This document shows, piece after piece, positions 11,748-24,304 of a stretch of 64,000 nt of DNA. The number at the start of each line of letters is the position of its first letter. Positions within the stretch are counted from its first letter, which is position 1. The DNA comes from Batillaria attramentaria (lineage: Eukaryota > Mollusca > Gastropoda > Batillariidae), in the NCBI GenBank assembly GCA_018292915.2, contig JACVVK020000058.1:1234501-1298500 (forward strand). Direction: 5' to 3'. Both the position numbers and the translations under genes were made by a program. Below the pieces are notes generated by a model. The model did not search any database, was not told the origin of the DNA, and saw nothing but the letters and a program-made list of their open reading frames with translations.

Positions 11748-13911
11748 TATTTAAGGACGGTAAAAGATGTTACAATCATCATTTCATTCACAAAACTACG
11801 GGCTACACACAACACAATAATACAAGGACACCTAACGGTCGGGAGAGGGGAGGGGCGGGGAGACATATACTGAAATCACGTGATCTTACCATTCTTTTGA
11901 TGACCCTCTGTCCTTTCCTTGGATTGTGTAATATTACACAAGATTATTATTATTATTATTATTATTATTAAGATGCAGGATAATTTTAAATCTCTCTTTC
12001 ATTGACTATGACAATAAAAACAGATAACAGTACAATTATTAGATTTGGGCTCGAAATACTATGGTTCCCTGGTGCAAATAACAGATCGCCAAAACAGTCT
12101 TCTTTTTGTCAGTCGGGCTCCGGGTGCACACTTCCTGTTCAAGAAATCATCATTGAAACATATGTTGTCACGGAAGCTCTTACTTTTCAGTTTTTGCTTT
12201 CTTCTCCAGCCTGGCAGCTGATCCTGATCCAAACTTACACGCTGAACACAACTAGAGCAGTTAGTACAACCCCACTTCATTGCAATACAACAAAACAGTA
12301 AGCTTAATATTTTTCAACGAACCTTTGCGTCTGCGGATGATTATAACAATGACGATAACGACGATAATGGTGACGACAACTGCTGCTATTACGCCACCCA
12401 CGATAGCTGCCAAAGGCGGAGAATCCCCAGTGTCGGACGAACTGTAATTCTCTCCTCCTGAACCGTCCTCAGTAGTATGAGTGTTACCATTGGGCTGCAA
12501 CGTAGTACCAGCTGGCGATGAGCCGCCTGTGGTACGTTTGCATAAATAAATGTTAGTAAGGAAATGCTTGCACATTTACGCAAAAGTAAGAAAAGGAAAA
12601 AAAGTAAAAGGCAATCGCTCGTATCCTGAGCGATTTGATAGTCATCAACTCTCTGAGTAGATTCATGCCCAAACGAAATTGTCAGCGGTGCTCGCGCATT
12701 AGTCATTATGTCAATGGCAAATTAAACGCCATGCTTGTGACAAACAGTAAGGGATACTGCAAACGAGACATTTTGACCCTTTTTGTGTGTACCCTCAACA
12801 ACACTAGTTAAAAAATTATTTGACAGTTGTACTTCACGCACCTTGAGTGTGCACGACGAGTGTGATCGAAGTTGTCAGATTCAAAGTAGGGTCTTTTTCC
12901 CACACCGCAGTACATCTACAGACGGTTCCGTTGTCCGTTTCCCCTAGTGGCTTAATGTTGACCGTACTGGACACGGCTGTCTGTGTAACTACATCATCAA
13001 CGTCTCCATGGCCTCCACAGTAAAAGGTAACAGACCTTACTTTCGGAGTTCCACCATTTACAGTACACAAAAGCGATAAAGCGGACCCGACGCGGAAAAC
13101 CTGTCCTGGGCGATGGCCAGTGATGAGGGGAGGGTCTGGTGGATCAAGATCTGTCAATAGAAGGAAAGCCAGCTTTAGTTAGCATCAAAATATTCGTCAC
13201 TCCACTTTCTTCTACCGTCAAGGCAATTTGACTCCAGAGAATGAAAGATTAGAAACCATCTTTCTCACACAACCGCGTGCTACCTTAAAATGGTTCAAGA
13301 TTTTCTTTTCCTTTTTTAACTTTAAGGTTTTATAACTTATTATCACTATTATTATAACCATGCACTATTAAGCCGAGATGTCATACCGTTGGATTGGTAT
13401 TCCATCGAACGCTGGTTTCTAACGTAACAAGAAATCGTCATTATAACATATGTTGTCATGGAAACTCTTACTTTTAATTTCCTTTTACTTTCGATCACCA
13501 CCTACTTAACGTAACGTGGTAAGGATAATTATACATGTTTCAATATTATTGTGCGTACTCAGTTTAAAACCTGTCGTCACTATGCGAGGACGAAAAACGC
13601 CATCAATGAAGTTAGTTCTGCATGTGATGATTTTCCCCTCGTCTTCTGGAAATCGAGGTGTAAATCGGCAGGTGTCTGTCAGCTGATTTCCATCGTCACA
13701 CTCAACTCCTTCCCATGTGTATTGTGGTGGAGGCTTCAGGTCGGGTGTGTTACAGGTAAACTCAAGGGAAGTGAAAGTGGTTCCTCTTAGTGTCAGAGGT
13801 TTTGGACCCGTGAACACATTCCCCGTCACTTGGCTGTTTTGATTCGCTGAAACGAATACAAATCAAGGGGAAAATGGATGGTGTACAATATCTCACGCCC
13901 TCACGTACGCA

Positions 13912-13972
<61 letters not shown>

Positions 13973-14402
13973 GCAAAAACACAACACAAAAAAAACAAGA
14001 AAACAAAAACAAAAAACCCCAGCGCATACAAATGCAGTCTGCCATAACTCACAACCAGCTTGTCTCACCTACGTTCACAGAACCAATGTACAGCCTGTCA
14101 GTTCCTGGTGTAAACGTAATATACAAATTGTAATTTCCATCAACTGCAGGAACAGGTGTAGAAAACCCACGGGACGCGTGGTAATACTGTTGACCTGACT
14201 CCGTAAACTTGACCAGGACAAACGCCGACGCCAGATCTTGATCCTGAAAGTAAGCACTATTTTATCACATTTGTCGAATTGGTATTGACTGTTTTCCGAC
14301 AGCATGTCATTCAAGTGAGCGACAGCAATGACAAATTAGTGTTCGATGTCCATCTAGCTACTGAGTGAGCCACGAGTAGAATGTGACTATACGCGCGCGC
14401 AC

Positions 14403-14450
<48 letters not shown>

Positions 14451-15454
14451 CTTACTGCTGCTGCCCCCACCCCACCCCCTTCACCACCCCCCCCCCCCCT
14501 TGACTGAAGAAACTGTCAGATTTTAAAAGATATAACAGCGGGCGAAGACATTATTTGGAAATATAATCTGTAAATACCATCTATTCACAGCATGGGCCTA
14601 TACCCCTCGTTTGTTTTGGGAGGGGGAAATAAGCTGCATACACTGTCTTACCGCATTGTAGATAAACATTGACCACTGACAACTGTACTGTCCAGAAGCA
14701 GAGTAGATCCTGGGAATGTAGCAATCTCCATTCACTGTTGCTCTGCTTCCGTCAATCGACAGACTACACAACTTCGGCTTCCCAAAATCTACAATGACAG
14801 GAGAAGCTAAATTAGTGATATTTACGTAACTGGTCACAATCATTCATCCGATTCAAACAGACTTGTAGATTTATTTAAACTTATGAGAACAAAATCATCA
14901 TCATCACCAACGACAACATCAAACATTAGACCATCCTTTCTTCTCTATCATCGGAGAGAGCCGGGGTGGTCGAATGGTAAAGCGTTGGACTTCTAATGCT
15001 TCTAGTTCGATCCCGGCTGGGGCCAAATATTTGTGCTGGCTTTTTCATCGCTGCCCCGTCTTTGATATCACCCTATGTGGTGGAAAAGGTCGTTAAACCC
15101 CCAAACACCCCATCCCCCCTCTATCATCGGTAATTTCTGAAATGCTTCTGACTGCACGGACAATCAACGACCAAATTTCTGTAAAATCTGTCCGATGATT
15201 CTGTCATGCGAATTACATGCAACCCCCCCCCCCCCTTCCCTCCAACACTCACAGAGAGACAGAGAGAGAGAGAGAGAGACGACGACGACGACGACGACGC
15301 ACTCTAAGAGTTTCTCCCAGTATAATTCTCAGCGCTAGACAGCAGAATATAAATTATGTAATATAATAGCCAGCGTGAAAACGCCCCACTTACCTTGACT
15401 TTTAGCCACCACAAGGACCACAGTAATTATCACGCCAACGAATTTTACATCCAT
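10778..15454 (-). CDS. R2: short Ig receptor with long YxxV tail
   Basis: Seven exons (15394-15454, 14652-14788, 14069-14243, 13559-13846, 12842-13150, 12323-12526, 10778-11442) join into a 612-residue frame with consistent phases and a stop at 10778-10780. Order: signal peptide, split domain D2, D3, D4, a Ser/Thr/Gly-rich stalk, one membrane helix ending RRRKG, and a 221-residue tail. D1, D5 and D6 of its neighbours are absent; the signal exon joins D2 directly. The tail has eight YxxV/L/I motifs: YSSV, YTAV, YAVV, YGQV, YAQV, YAVV, YNVL and YSHI. It should be a type I surface receptor whose tail docks SH2 proteins after phosphorylation (inference). The tail is collinear with that of R4, so the two are close paralogues. 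Confidence 0.88.
12323..12526 (-). CDS. R2 exon 6: stalk and transmembrane segment
   Basis: Acceptor ACCACAG, donor GTTCGT. A Gly/Ser/Thr-rich stalk precedes LAAIVGGVIAAVVVTIIVVI and a basic stop-transfer RRRKG. No charged residue lies inside the helix. Confidence 0.88.
12842..13150 (-). CDS. R2 exon 5: D4 Ig domain
   Basis: Acceptor TTGACAG, donor GTGCGT, phase 1-1. Contains PPLITGHRPGQVF, SLLCTVNGGTPKV and VCRCTAVWEKD. Confidence 0.87.
13559..13846 (-). CDS. R2 exon 4: D3 Ig domain
   Basis: Acceptor TTTCAG, donor GTACGC, phase 1-1. Contains LEFTCNTPD, YTWEGVECDDGN and DTCRFTPRF. Confidence 0.85.
14069..14243 (-). CDS. R2 exon 3: D2b
   Basis: Acceptor TTTCAG, donor GTGAGA, phase 0-1. Reads GNYNLYITFTPGTDRLYIG. 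The CAF cysteine seen in the other D2b exons is missing here (SRGF). Confidence 0.83.
14652..14788 (-). CDS. R2 exon 2: D2a
   Basis: Acceptor TTGTAG, donor GTAAGA, phase 1-0. Contains DCYIPRIYSASGQYSCQW, close to the R6 D2a exons. Confidence 0.85.
14955..15118 (+). mobile_element. tRNA-derived SINE (family A)
   Basis: Box A-like TGGTCGAATGGTAAAGCG and box B-like AGTTCGATCCC head a body ending TGGTGGAAAAGGTCGTTAAA. Flanked by a perfect 12-bp target duplication CTCTATCATCGG (14943-14954 and 15119-15130). Confidence 0.88.
15394..15454 (-). CDS. R2 exon 1: signal peptide
   Basis: Reads MDVKFVGVIITVVLVVAKSQ, then donor GTAAGT in phase 1. A strong hydrophobic core is followed by a plausible cleavage region. 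Confidence 0.88.
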
Positions 15455-16384
15455 CGTAGCTAAGACGCAAAACAAACCCACAGGGAGGTTATGTGAAAAC
15501 AGTCTTTCTCAGGCAGCGAACGAGCAGAAAGTAGCTGAGTTGACTTCCGTGTCAGCGTAGTTTCTCAAGCATGAGTTGCCTTTCACTCCCGGGTCCCGGG
15601 TAGGCCTTGTGGGTCACGGATGTACAAGGCAGGCCCTTTATATGTCATGTTCTCCTTGATCCGTGGTGGTCTTAGATCAAGATTTCAATGGATGTTTTCA
15701 CCTCCAGATCCTTCCTATGTCTGGGAAATTAAATTACAGACGTTTTCGGCTTTCGAGTGTCCTACCTGGATCCGTCTGTGCAGAAACCCACCTCGAAACA
15801 TCATCAAGTGAAGGGCAGAGGGTTTGTTGTTTACGAACGGTAGTGTGTCTGATTACTCTCTGATAGGCATGCAGAACAAAACTGTAAAAACAACGCAAAT
15901 TCTTCGAATAAATGAACAACAAGTTGAACAGTCTGTTCAGCTTGCAAAACCATTTCTGTTTCCTCAGTACTAATTGTTCTGTTTTCTCTAGGTTCTGACA
16001 GGATAACACCAAGGAAACTGCTAAGGGTCGACAAGATTGTAATGTCACAGTGTCCCCATTTTGCAATATCACCCTGAACCAGCAGTAGAGCTTAAAGTAA
16101 ACTTCCTGGTCACACAGTATGCGTGGTCGACTCCTGTTGAATTAACACTAATGAAAACTCCATTCAAAACGCTGTTGACTGGGCAGCGCCCTGGGACACA
16201 GACACACTGCGCTAACCAAATGAATTTATTAACAGGTAATGCCGTATCTTCGACACACCAGTCTTGGCATTCAGCCAACATAAATGTGCGTCTGAAAGAC
16301 GTCATGAAAAGTGCAACATTATGAGAACTTTTCGTCTGTCATATGCGATCTCCGCGTTACTCTCTCTCTCTCTCTCTCTCTCTC
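15455..16384. other. R3-R2 spacer, no gene seen
   Basis: Mostly unique sequence between the R3 3' end and R2 exon 1. Presumably includes the R2 promoter. No motif I can name. Confidence 0.4.
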
Positions 16385-16540
16385 GGGGAGCGAGCCGAAT
16401 GGTAGAGCGTTGGACTCTCAATGATCGGGTCGTAAGTTCGTATCCCAGCTGGGGCCAAATATTTGTGCTGGCTTTCTCATCGTTGCCCCGTCTTTGATAT
16501 TACCGTATGTGGTGGAAAAGGACGTTAACCCCCCCCCCCT
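16385..16540 (+). mobile_element. SINE family A, diverged
   Basis: Contains GAATGGTAGAGCGTTGGACT, a mutated box B (AGTTCGTATCCC) and the 3' body GGTGGAAAAGGACGTTAA; bordered by (CT)n and followed by (CA)n at 16569-16631. Confidence 0.8.
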
Positions 16541-16566
16541 CTCTCTCTCTCTGTCGCGCGTGTGTG

Positions 16567-16632
<66 letters not shown>

Positions 16633-16829
16633 GACGTCAGTCCTCTTGACTTATTGCACCAAACAAAGGCAAACAGACCGGAACGTTTTATATTGTTCAT
16701 TTATGATACAAAAATGATTTTTTTATACAAAGGGCAAGCATTGAATAATTGTCGTGTTTTTTCGGCGTATTTTAGGTTAAGAGAAAATTCACAAAATCAA
16801 GATTATTATACGTAGTAGTGTTCTGTCCA

Positions 16830-16945
16830 TTAGTTCGCTGATGACTGAAGAGTATTTTGATATGCATGTGCTGAAGCCGTGGTGTTGCTAATATCACGCA
16901 GCTCGTTTGCTTCTGTGGGAGGAATCTTGAGGCGACCCCGGGTAT
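16830..16945 (-). CDS. R3 terminal exon with YQN motif
   Basis: Acceptor TTTTTTCAG, 37 codons then TAA. Contains AYQNTL, a YxN motif of the kind bound by Grb2-type SH2 domains, close to the C terminus. Confidence 0.75.
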
Positions 16946-17931
16946 CTGAAAAAAGAGACAACGTTTTATTAACCCATTCTTTCCTAGCTACGACTATAAG
17001 ATTTCAGTGCCCACCGGCCCCCGTAGTAGAGTGGTTAGCACTACGGACTATGGACCGGGAGACCCGGGTTCGAGTCCCAGCCGAGGCAAGCGGGATTTTT
17101 TTCCTACCTAGGTCAGCTCCTACCCAGAGCGGGTGTGCTATGGGCCCAATGGGGAGGCTGTTGCCACACAGCCGAGATTCACCCACTTTACGGGTGCGAC
17201 TTTGGGGGTGCTTCCCTTGGTATGACACGTCTTATGATGTGGATGATTACACGGCCGTAGTTCCCGGGCCTGGTTAATGCCGGGATATTTATGACAGGAA
17301 GCGTGGAATGCGGCCCTGTCCCGCAGTCCCAAACCACACGGACTTCCATAGCATCATCTTACCATCATCCTCATTCCCATCATCATGCATTAAAAAAAAA
17401 ATTGCCCCAGCTTCTGAGCCCTCCGTGGATTCCACCCATGACCTGGAAGGAACACCAGTGGAATTGGCAAAGAGTTGGGGCAGCAAAAAAAAAAAAGTGC
17501 CCACTGCAACGCTAGGACTACAGTCGGAACAGTCAGTAGGCATGTTTAGTAGGACATGATAAAAATAATAATGATAAGCTCATTAATGTGGTCGCTTTAT
17601 CATAAAGATTCTGCCTCAAAGCGCCGCGAGCTAAACCCAACACGCACGCTCACGTGAAACACACGCATTCTCTCACACACTGGACATGAACACAATACAA
17701 TCAGTGGTGCGGAGGGCCAGCTTAGCAATTTAATTTTGAACAGTCAGTAGGCATGTTTAGTAGGACATGATAAAAATAATAATGATAAGTCCCCCTTACA
17801 TGCCTACAGTGTGCGAAATCTTCGTTCTGACGTTCCACGGTCGCTAGGAGTGATCTGTCTTAGAAGCGGTTTCGGTCTTCGTTGGTTACCTTTGTGTACG
17901 TTGGTTTTTGTGTGTATGCGGGCGTGCGGGC

Positions 17932-18014
<83 letters not shown>

Positions 18015-19771
18015 TGCGTGCGTGTGTTGTTGTTGTTGTTGCTGTTGTTGTTGTTGTTGTGTTGTTGTTGCTGTTGTTGTTTTACTGCGGTTTATGCGGT
18101 AAAAAGAATGATGGCCAAAAGAAGACGGATTGGAATCACCGCGCAGGTTTCAGGCAGCTGGCGTCAGTCATGTGTTGGTACAGCGTCAGTGCAGAAAGGG
18201 TTAAGGCGATTTAAGCTATTCAAGAGTTGTCTGTCTTTGTGACAAAAGCTCAGCTAACACGTTAACGTCACGCTGAATTTCAAAATACATGACTGCAATG
18301 ATAGACTGAGCATCAACAACGAACTAATCCATATGCACATGTTTGCTGTTGTTAGTGCTATTGGTATTTGTCAATGTTGTTGGTGATGATGTGGTGGTGG
18401 TGGTGAGGGGGGGGGGTATGGGGGGGATGAGTCGGGTGGGAATGTAGATCTCGGCGGAGTTTTCTTACTTGACGCGAGTTGTTGTCCCTCTTCATTTCCA
18501 CCCTGTGCATTTGCAGTTCCAGAAATTCTGCTACTGTCTGCACCAGTCGGTCGGAGTCCAGTGTATGGGTTGGCGTCTTGGTCTCTCCTGCGGCTTGGGC
18601 GATCATATGTCTTCATGCCTAATTAAAAAAAATCTGTATGAAAAGTTATTCACAAAAACTTGAATTTGAAGGGTACAGTCTAGTATATGAATATATCGCC
18701 ATTTTCCACTTAGGTTTGAAGACTCTAACATATCTCATTACAAAATGAATAAATTATTTTGCACTGCTCTGTGTTGATTCTGATTTTTGGTTTGTTTGTT
18801 GTTTTGTTTGTTTTCTGTTTCTTTGTTTCTTTACTTTCTCTGTTCGTTTGCGGAGGGAAAATTAACATTAAAAATGGTTTGTTCAAAAGGTAGCTGTTGG
18901 CCTTTTGAATTGCTCTTCTGCAAAGAAAGTAAAGTGAATGAAGTAATGATTATGAAATTAGTAAAGCAATGACATATTGTGGTATTGTTGTAGTGTATCC
19001 AGTCCCGCTAAAACTGAAACGTGCAATGTTCACAGGAGTAAGGCAGACTATGTTTGCACTCACGCAGTCTCCTTACAACAATAATGATGACAATAACGAT
19101 GCCGATGATAGCAAGAAGAGCTCCTATGCCTCCAGCCACCGCTGCAACTGGGAATGTGCTCTCCTCGGTCCCTCCTTTAAAAAGACAAAGACGCAGAATT
19201 GATATTATTGATCATTTTTGCCTTCGTTTGTCCAGTTTTAAGAAGAGATTACCTGGAGAGGATAAACATTAAATACGCCTTTAGAAGTTTTGTACGCTTG
19301 AAATGTCAGATTTTCAGGTGGTCGATTTCATCGTCTTTTGTAGTTGCTGTTGTTTACACCTTTGTTGTTATTGTATTTCAACTTTCGTCTGAATACTCGT
19401 CTTTACTCGCTGTATATTCGTGTTTACTCATTTGTTGTTATTGTTTACTCAGTTTGTTTGTTTGTTTGTTTGCTTGTTTGTTTTGGAATATGCGTCTTTA
19501 CTCGCCTTCATTTGTGTCTTTTGAGCTGGTCTCTATGTAGACGGTAGTGGGTGCAGATTGACCTGAAAGTAAAATCAGTCATGACATACAGTCAATATGA
19601 TCTGCAAAATGTAGGAGGATTGTCCTGTTTTCTGAAAAGAAATCATGATTTGCGGCTCCCAGCACTTGCAGTAAATAGAAAAAAGTGCTAGATTTTACCG
19701 GATAGGTTCTGCTGTAAAGGTTAATTATATATAATTTATAGAGGCATAGGCCCACATATCAACCCCTAGTC

Positions 19772-19830
<59 letters not shown>

Positions 19831-19843
19831 CACATAACACACA

Positions 19844-19894
<51 letters not shown>

Positions 19895-19900
19895 CACACG

Positions 19901-19964
<64 letters not shown>

Positions 19965-20319
19965 GCCCTTAAGTTGTATTGGTATCTTTTGCCATTGAAA
20001 TTGTCTTTTATATTAAAAGTACCTTCTACGATGAGCGTGATCGAAGTAGTCAAACTGATTGTTGAATCTTTTTCCCAACGCGCGCTACAGTTACAAACAG
20101 TTCCGTTGTCCGTCTCGCTCAGTGAGTCAATGATGACCGCACTGAACACAGCTGTTTGGTGAACGACATCCTCGCTGTCTTTATGCTCTCCACAGAAAAA
20201 GGCAACAGTCTTTACTTTAGGAGTTCCACCATTCACAATACACAGAAGCGTTAAGGCGCCTCCGATATGGAAAACTTGTCCCGGGCGATAGCCAGCGATG
20301 ACGGGAGGGTCTGGTGGTT
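16830..20319 (-). CDS. R3: Ig receptor with short YxN tail, no 5' exons found
   Basis: Four exons (20023-20319, 19064-19174, 18469-18618, 16830-16945) join in one frame: a D4 Ig domain, a transmembrane helix and a short tail ending SAHAYQNTLQSSAN. I searched 20320-21677 on this strand for a signal-peptide exon with a phase-1 donor and found none. R3 may be a decayed gene missing its 5' half. Alternatively its exons, all phase-compatible, may serve as an alternative 3' end spliced onto R4. The exons themselves look undamaged: no stop, good splice sites. The tail resembles R5, not R2, R4 or R6. Confidence 0.7.
17015..17526 (+). mobile_element. SINE family C, tRNA-derived head
   Basis: Box A-like TAGTAGAGTGGTTAGCAC and box B-like GGTTCGAGTCCC at 17027-17082, then a ~440-bp body of unrelated sequence. 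Lies in the intron before the R3 terminal exon. End uncertain. Confidence 0.6.
17527..17789. repeat. 52-bp exact direct repeats flanking a SINE-B fragment
   Basis: 17527-17578 and 17738-17789 are identical. The 159 bases between them match the 3' part of SINE family B (AAAGCGCCGCGAGC..., CACGCACGCTCACGTG). Confidence 0.85.
17935..18090. repeat. (GT)n, (GA)n and (TTG)n compound microsatellite
   Basis: GT run to 18000, a short GA run, then imperfect TTG triplets; inside an R3 intron. Confidence 0.9.
18469..18618 (-). CDS. R3 cytoplasmic exon 1
   Basis: Acceptor AATTAG, donor GTAAGA, phase 1-1. Contains KTYDRPSRRRDQ and PYTGL, matching TYDRP and YTDL of the R5 tail exon. Confidence 0.75.
19064..19174 (-). 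CDS. R3 transmembrane exon
   Basis: Acceptor TTAAAG, donor GTGAGT. Encodes PVAAVAGGIGALLAIIGIVI followed by more Ile/Val and basic RRLR. Confidence 0.83.
19775..19962. repeat. (CA)n compound microsatellite
   Basis: Nearly 190 bases of CA with CGCA and CGCG interruptions, in the intron right after the R3 D4 exon. Confidence 0.95.
20023..20319 (-). CDS. R3 D4 Ig domain exon
   Basis: Acceptor TCTCAG, donor GTACTT, phase 1-1. Reads PPVIAGYRPGQVFHIG, LTLLCIVNGGTPKV and VCNCSARWEKD. Nearest to D4 of R2. Confidence 0.85.
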
Positions 20320-20805
20320 CTGAGAAAAGAAACAATATTTTTCACTTTCATCAGAAGAACAGTTTTTAGCATCACAGAAGTTTTCATCGGTTTATATTTA
20401 AACAACACTATATCTATTATATCTATATCATCTGTATAAAGTTCAGAATGTGCTTTTACGTTTTTTTTTTCATTTTGCTTTTTTTTTCTTTGGGGGGTGG
20501 GGGTGGGAGGGGGGAGTTGGGGGTGTGGGGCTGGGGAATTGACAATCCCTTCTTTGCTGTCAAACACCTATATTTCACACGAAAGCTTTACAAAGAGTAC
20601 TACAGTCTGTGCCTTTTTCCCATTCAGTCAGTGTCATTAAGAGTTTGACTCTCTGGTATGCTGAGATAGGGGCGAGGTAATACAGGCATGCGTTGTATGT
20701 GACGAGGAAAGTATTCCGACAGCGCATCATGTCATATCAAATAACGCTGCAAAGACTTTTGTGTGTGTGTGTGTGGGGGGGGGGGGACAAAGAGAGACAG
20801 AAACG

Positions 20806-20844
<39 letters not shown>

Positions 20845-20983
20845 GCAGGCAGAGATCGAGGCAGACAGGCAGAGACAAACAGAGACAAAGACAGACAGAG
20901 AAGGCGTGTAGCACAAAACGGCACACCAAGCTCTATGAAAATGAAGGAACAGAAAAGTCGCATTGGATCTACAAGAATGACCC

Positions 20984-20989
20984 TTTATT
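20984..20989 (-). other. Candidate poly(A) signal for R4
   Basis: AATAAA on the minus strand about 690 bases after the R4 stop. The stretch 20990-21677 has (CA)n at 21036-21071 and a 25-bp tandem duplication near 21139-21185, otherwise unique sequence. Confidence 0.4.
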
Positions 20990-21035
20990 AAATACCACGA
21001 ACGAAAGCCATTATTTCTATCTCTAAGACCTACCG

Positions 21036-21074
<39 letters not shown>

Positions 21075-21677
21075 GCGCGCGCGTGCACACACACTATTCG
21101 GTCAGGAACATTTATGTCCCATGTCATGCCACTGTTCAGCTGAAATATTAACTTGACACAGCTGAAATATTAACTTGACACAGCAGGAGGCTGATATCCT
21201 TTAGCGGTATAATACTCTACAATACTTTTTACAAAACACAAGGATACTGTCAAATTTCAAGCTCTGTACAAGTACTACAAGTATGAATATTAACACATTT
21301 GTCTCTAGAGACAATGTCACGCTTCACATTCGTGGCAGCACTTCGAATATACTACTCGCACATCGTCTGCAGGTTGCGTCACGTGCGGCTCAAGAACACA
21401 GAACAAAAGGAAACTCTTTTATCTCTATCCGACTACTCGGTATGATATGACTTGACTTTGTCTTGATCTGTTATTACGCAAGTATGCTTCATGTATTTTG
21501 TTATTTTAGCGTGGCAAAGATGGCACTGATAACGTACAATTCCTCTCTCTGTGCTCAGTTACAGCGTAGAAGACTTCTTTAGGGAAAGACAGACGATAAC
21601 TCTAACACATTTCTGAAAAGCACTATCAAAGTTCTTTCTTGTCAATTGTCAAACTACTTTAAGTTGTTGCCATGGTA

Positions 21678-22408
21678 TCAGACGTCAGAACCGATGTGGC
21701 TGTACAGCTGCCCTGCATCAGGATTCGCGGGAGTATCGGAGTTACGTCCCTGGAATCTGAGTACGTTGTATTCGTCATCGCCGCCAGAGGTCTCCACCGA
21801 ACCTGACGTGCTTTTTGGGTTGAGCTTCACAGCAGCTGTGGGTTTGGGCTTCAGGGCGGGCTTGGGCTTCAGGTCTGGTTTGGGCTTCTGTACTTCGGCA
21901 TAGTTACCATCCCCTTCATCAATATCATGTTGCATTGGGCTGGAGTTGGCTCGTTTGGCAGGTTTGTTGACTTGGGCATACACGTCACCTCCAGTCTTGG
22001 GTCGTGATTTGTTCACCTGGGCGTAGACATCAGGCTGAAATGTTGGTTCTGTGTTTCTTTTCTTTGACTTGTCAACGACGGCGTACTCGTCTCCTTGGGC
22101 GGCTGGTCCCGAGACTGCTGCAGGGATGTTTGATGTTGGGGCATCCACAGAACTGTACAGGTCATGGTCCAGTGATGACTGAGTGTGTGTCTGGAAGACG
22201 TTTCCATTCTCTTGTGGCGAACCTGCGCTGACTGCGGCGTATCCGTCATCGTAGGAATCCAGATTGTGATCTTCGTATGTAGGGTCGACTGTGGTCGCAG
22301 CTGGTTGTTTCTGTACAGTGGATTCGCTCGATGCTGGTTGATATGCGTCGTTTACCTCGTAGGGGCTGTCTCCGGGTTCATACAAAAAGTTGTTATGTTC
22401 AACGAATT
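21678..22408 (-). CDS. R4 exon 9: cytoplasmic tail with YxxV array
   Basis: Acceptor ATACAG, 242 full codons then stop. Contains PYEVNDAYQP, DEYAVVDK, DVYAQVNK twice, NYAEVQKPK, EYNVLRFQG and LYSHI, with a KPKP-repeat linker. Confidence 0.92.
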
Positions 22409-22790
22409 CTGTATAAGAAAGGCAAAAAGGAGAAAGAACAGCCCATCAAGCAACTGTTTTCGAGCTATGATACGGCAATAACAACAGGGTCCACCAAAAG
22501 GCTTTCAGGTTAGCTAGATTCACAAAGCCTCATCCAAGACAAATTCTTATCAAGCGGGCCAGAAACTAAAAACTTGCAACCAAATCGTAACATTGATTTA
22601 GAGGTGGGTGTGGGTGGGGGTTTGGGGGTTTAACGTCCTTCTTCACCACATACGGGTGAAATCAAAGACGGGGTAATGATGAAAAACCCAGCACAAATAT
22701 TTGGCCCCAGCCGGGATTCGAACTCACGACGCTCTACCATTCGGCCGCCCCGGCTCCCCCACTGAATCAGCCGAAACTACAATACGAATA

Positions 22791-22844
<54 letters not shown>

Positions 22845-24242
22845 CCTACCGTCGTCAGGATGTCCTTCGGTCCCGTTCCGTGAACCTGTATGACAGAAAC
22901 GTGTAGAAATTCAAGCCACTTATTCTCAGTACAAACAGGCATTACTGGGAATAAGGGATTTCTTCTATTTCTGCCTTGATGACACGATGACGTGAACAAC
23001 ACAGACAAATCTCAGCTTTGCATAACGTTTATCCTAATTCAGTGGTGTCAGTACATTTAAATACATCATGGTATGAATGTCTGTTTCCTTCCGTCTGGAT
23101 TTAAACCAACCTTTTCGTCTTCGAACGATAACAACGACGATGATAACGACAACAATGATGACGACAACTGCCGCTACACCACCCCCGATAGCTGCTACTG
23201 GCAGGCTGTCATCTTCCGTCCGGCCACTGGCAGGAAATGGGTTTGACGTACTTTGGTTCTCTTCACCTGGACCGGTCCCAGGCTGACTGCTCCCATACTG
23301 TCCTATTGTAGTTTCTTCAGTCTGCTTTTCTGTCGGCACGAATTCGGTGGTCGTAGATATTAAACGCCAGATCATATTAAAGGGCTGTGTTTGCCCTTTA
23401 TGGAGCTGCATGCTGGTTATTGTTTGTGATAAAGACTGACAAACAGAAAAAGACTGACAGAGAGACAAACTGTCGTGAGTGCACTGAAAATAATTATCTT
23501 TATCTATGGAATAAATTGATTCTAAACCGTCAACATTCTCAACAACGTGCTGCTATAGTCTTAAAAACTGTCGTCGCTTTGAATGTTCATACAAAAGTTA
23601 GTAGAATATAAAATACCCCTCAAACAAAATGGGTGACTCAAACATCAGTTGTTCCCTACCTTCAATAAGCAGAGTCACGTTTCTGTTCAACTCAAGTTGC
23701 TCGTCTTTTGGCCACAAAGCTTTACACACGCACAGCGTCCCGTTGTGATCCGCCCGAACAGACCTGATAGTCACTTGGCTGGATACGTGAGTGGTATTCC
23801 TTTTGTCAAGTCCGTCTGCAGTGGATCCACAGTGAAAGGTGATGGAAGTTACGAGCGGATCACCTCCATTAACGCTGCACGTCATAACCAGGGTGTCTCC
23901 AACAGAAACTACCTGTCCCGGTTGATACCCAGCAATGACTGGAGCTGACGGTGCTTAAAAAGAAGACAAAAACGACAAAAGGCAACTATGATGTTTTGTT
24001 GTATGTACTTCTGTCCTGCTGGAGCTGTCAAATATCTGTCCCGCTGGCGTAGGATGTCCTCCACCCCCCCCCCCCTCCTCCCCACCCCTCCCCCCTCTCT
24101 CCCAAACGTTATATTCTTCGTGATGAAAATGTTGTCATAGTCTATCTACAAATACCTGTACGTTAAATACTGGCAGTGCTAGTGATGAAATAGTTGAAAC
24201 GGGAAGGTAACTTAAGGTGGTAAAAAAAAAAATCCTGGGATC

Positions 24243-24304
<62 letters not shown>

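Noticed and set aside
20700..20760. ATG near 20730 (minus) as an R3 signal peptide
   Set aside because: Leader is polar and no phase-1 donor follows at the expected place.
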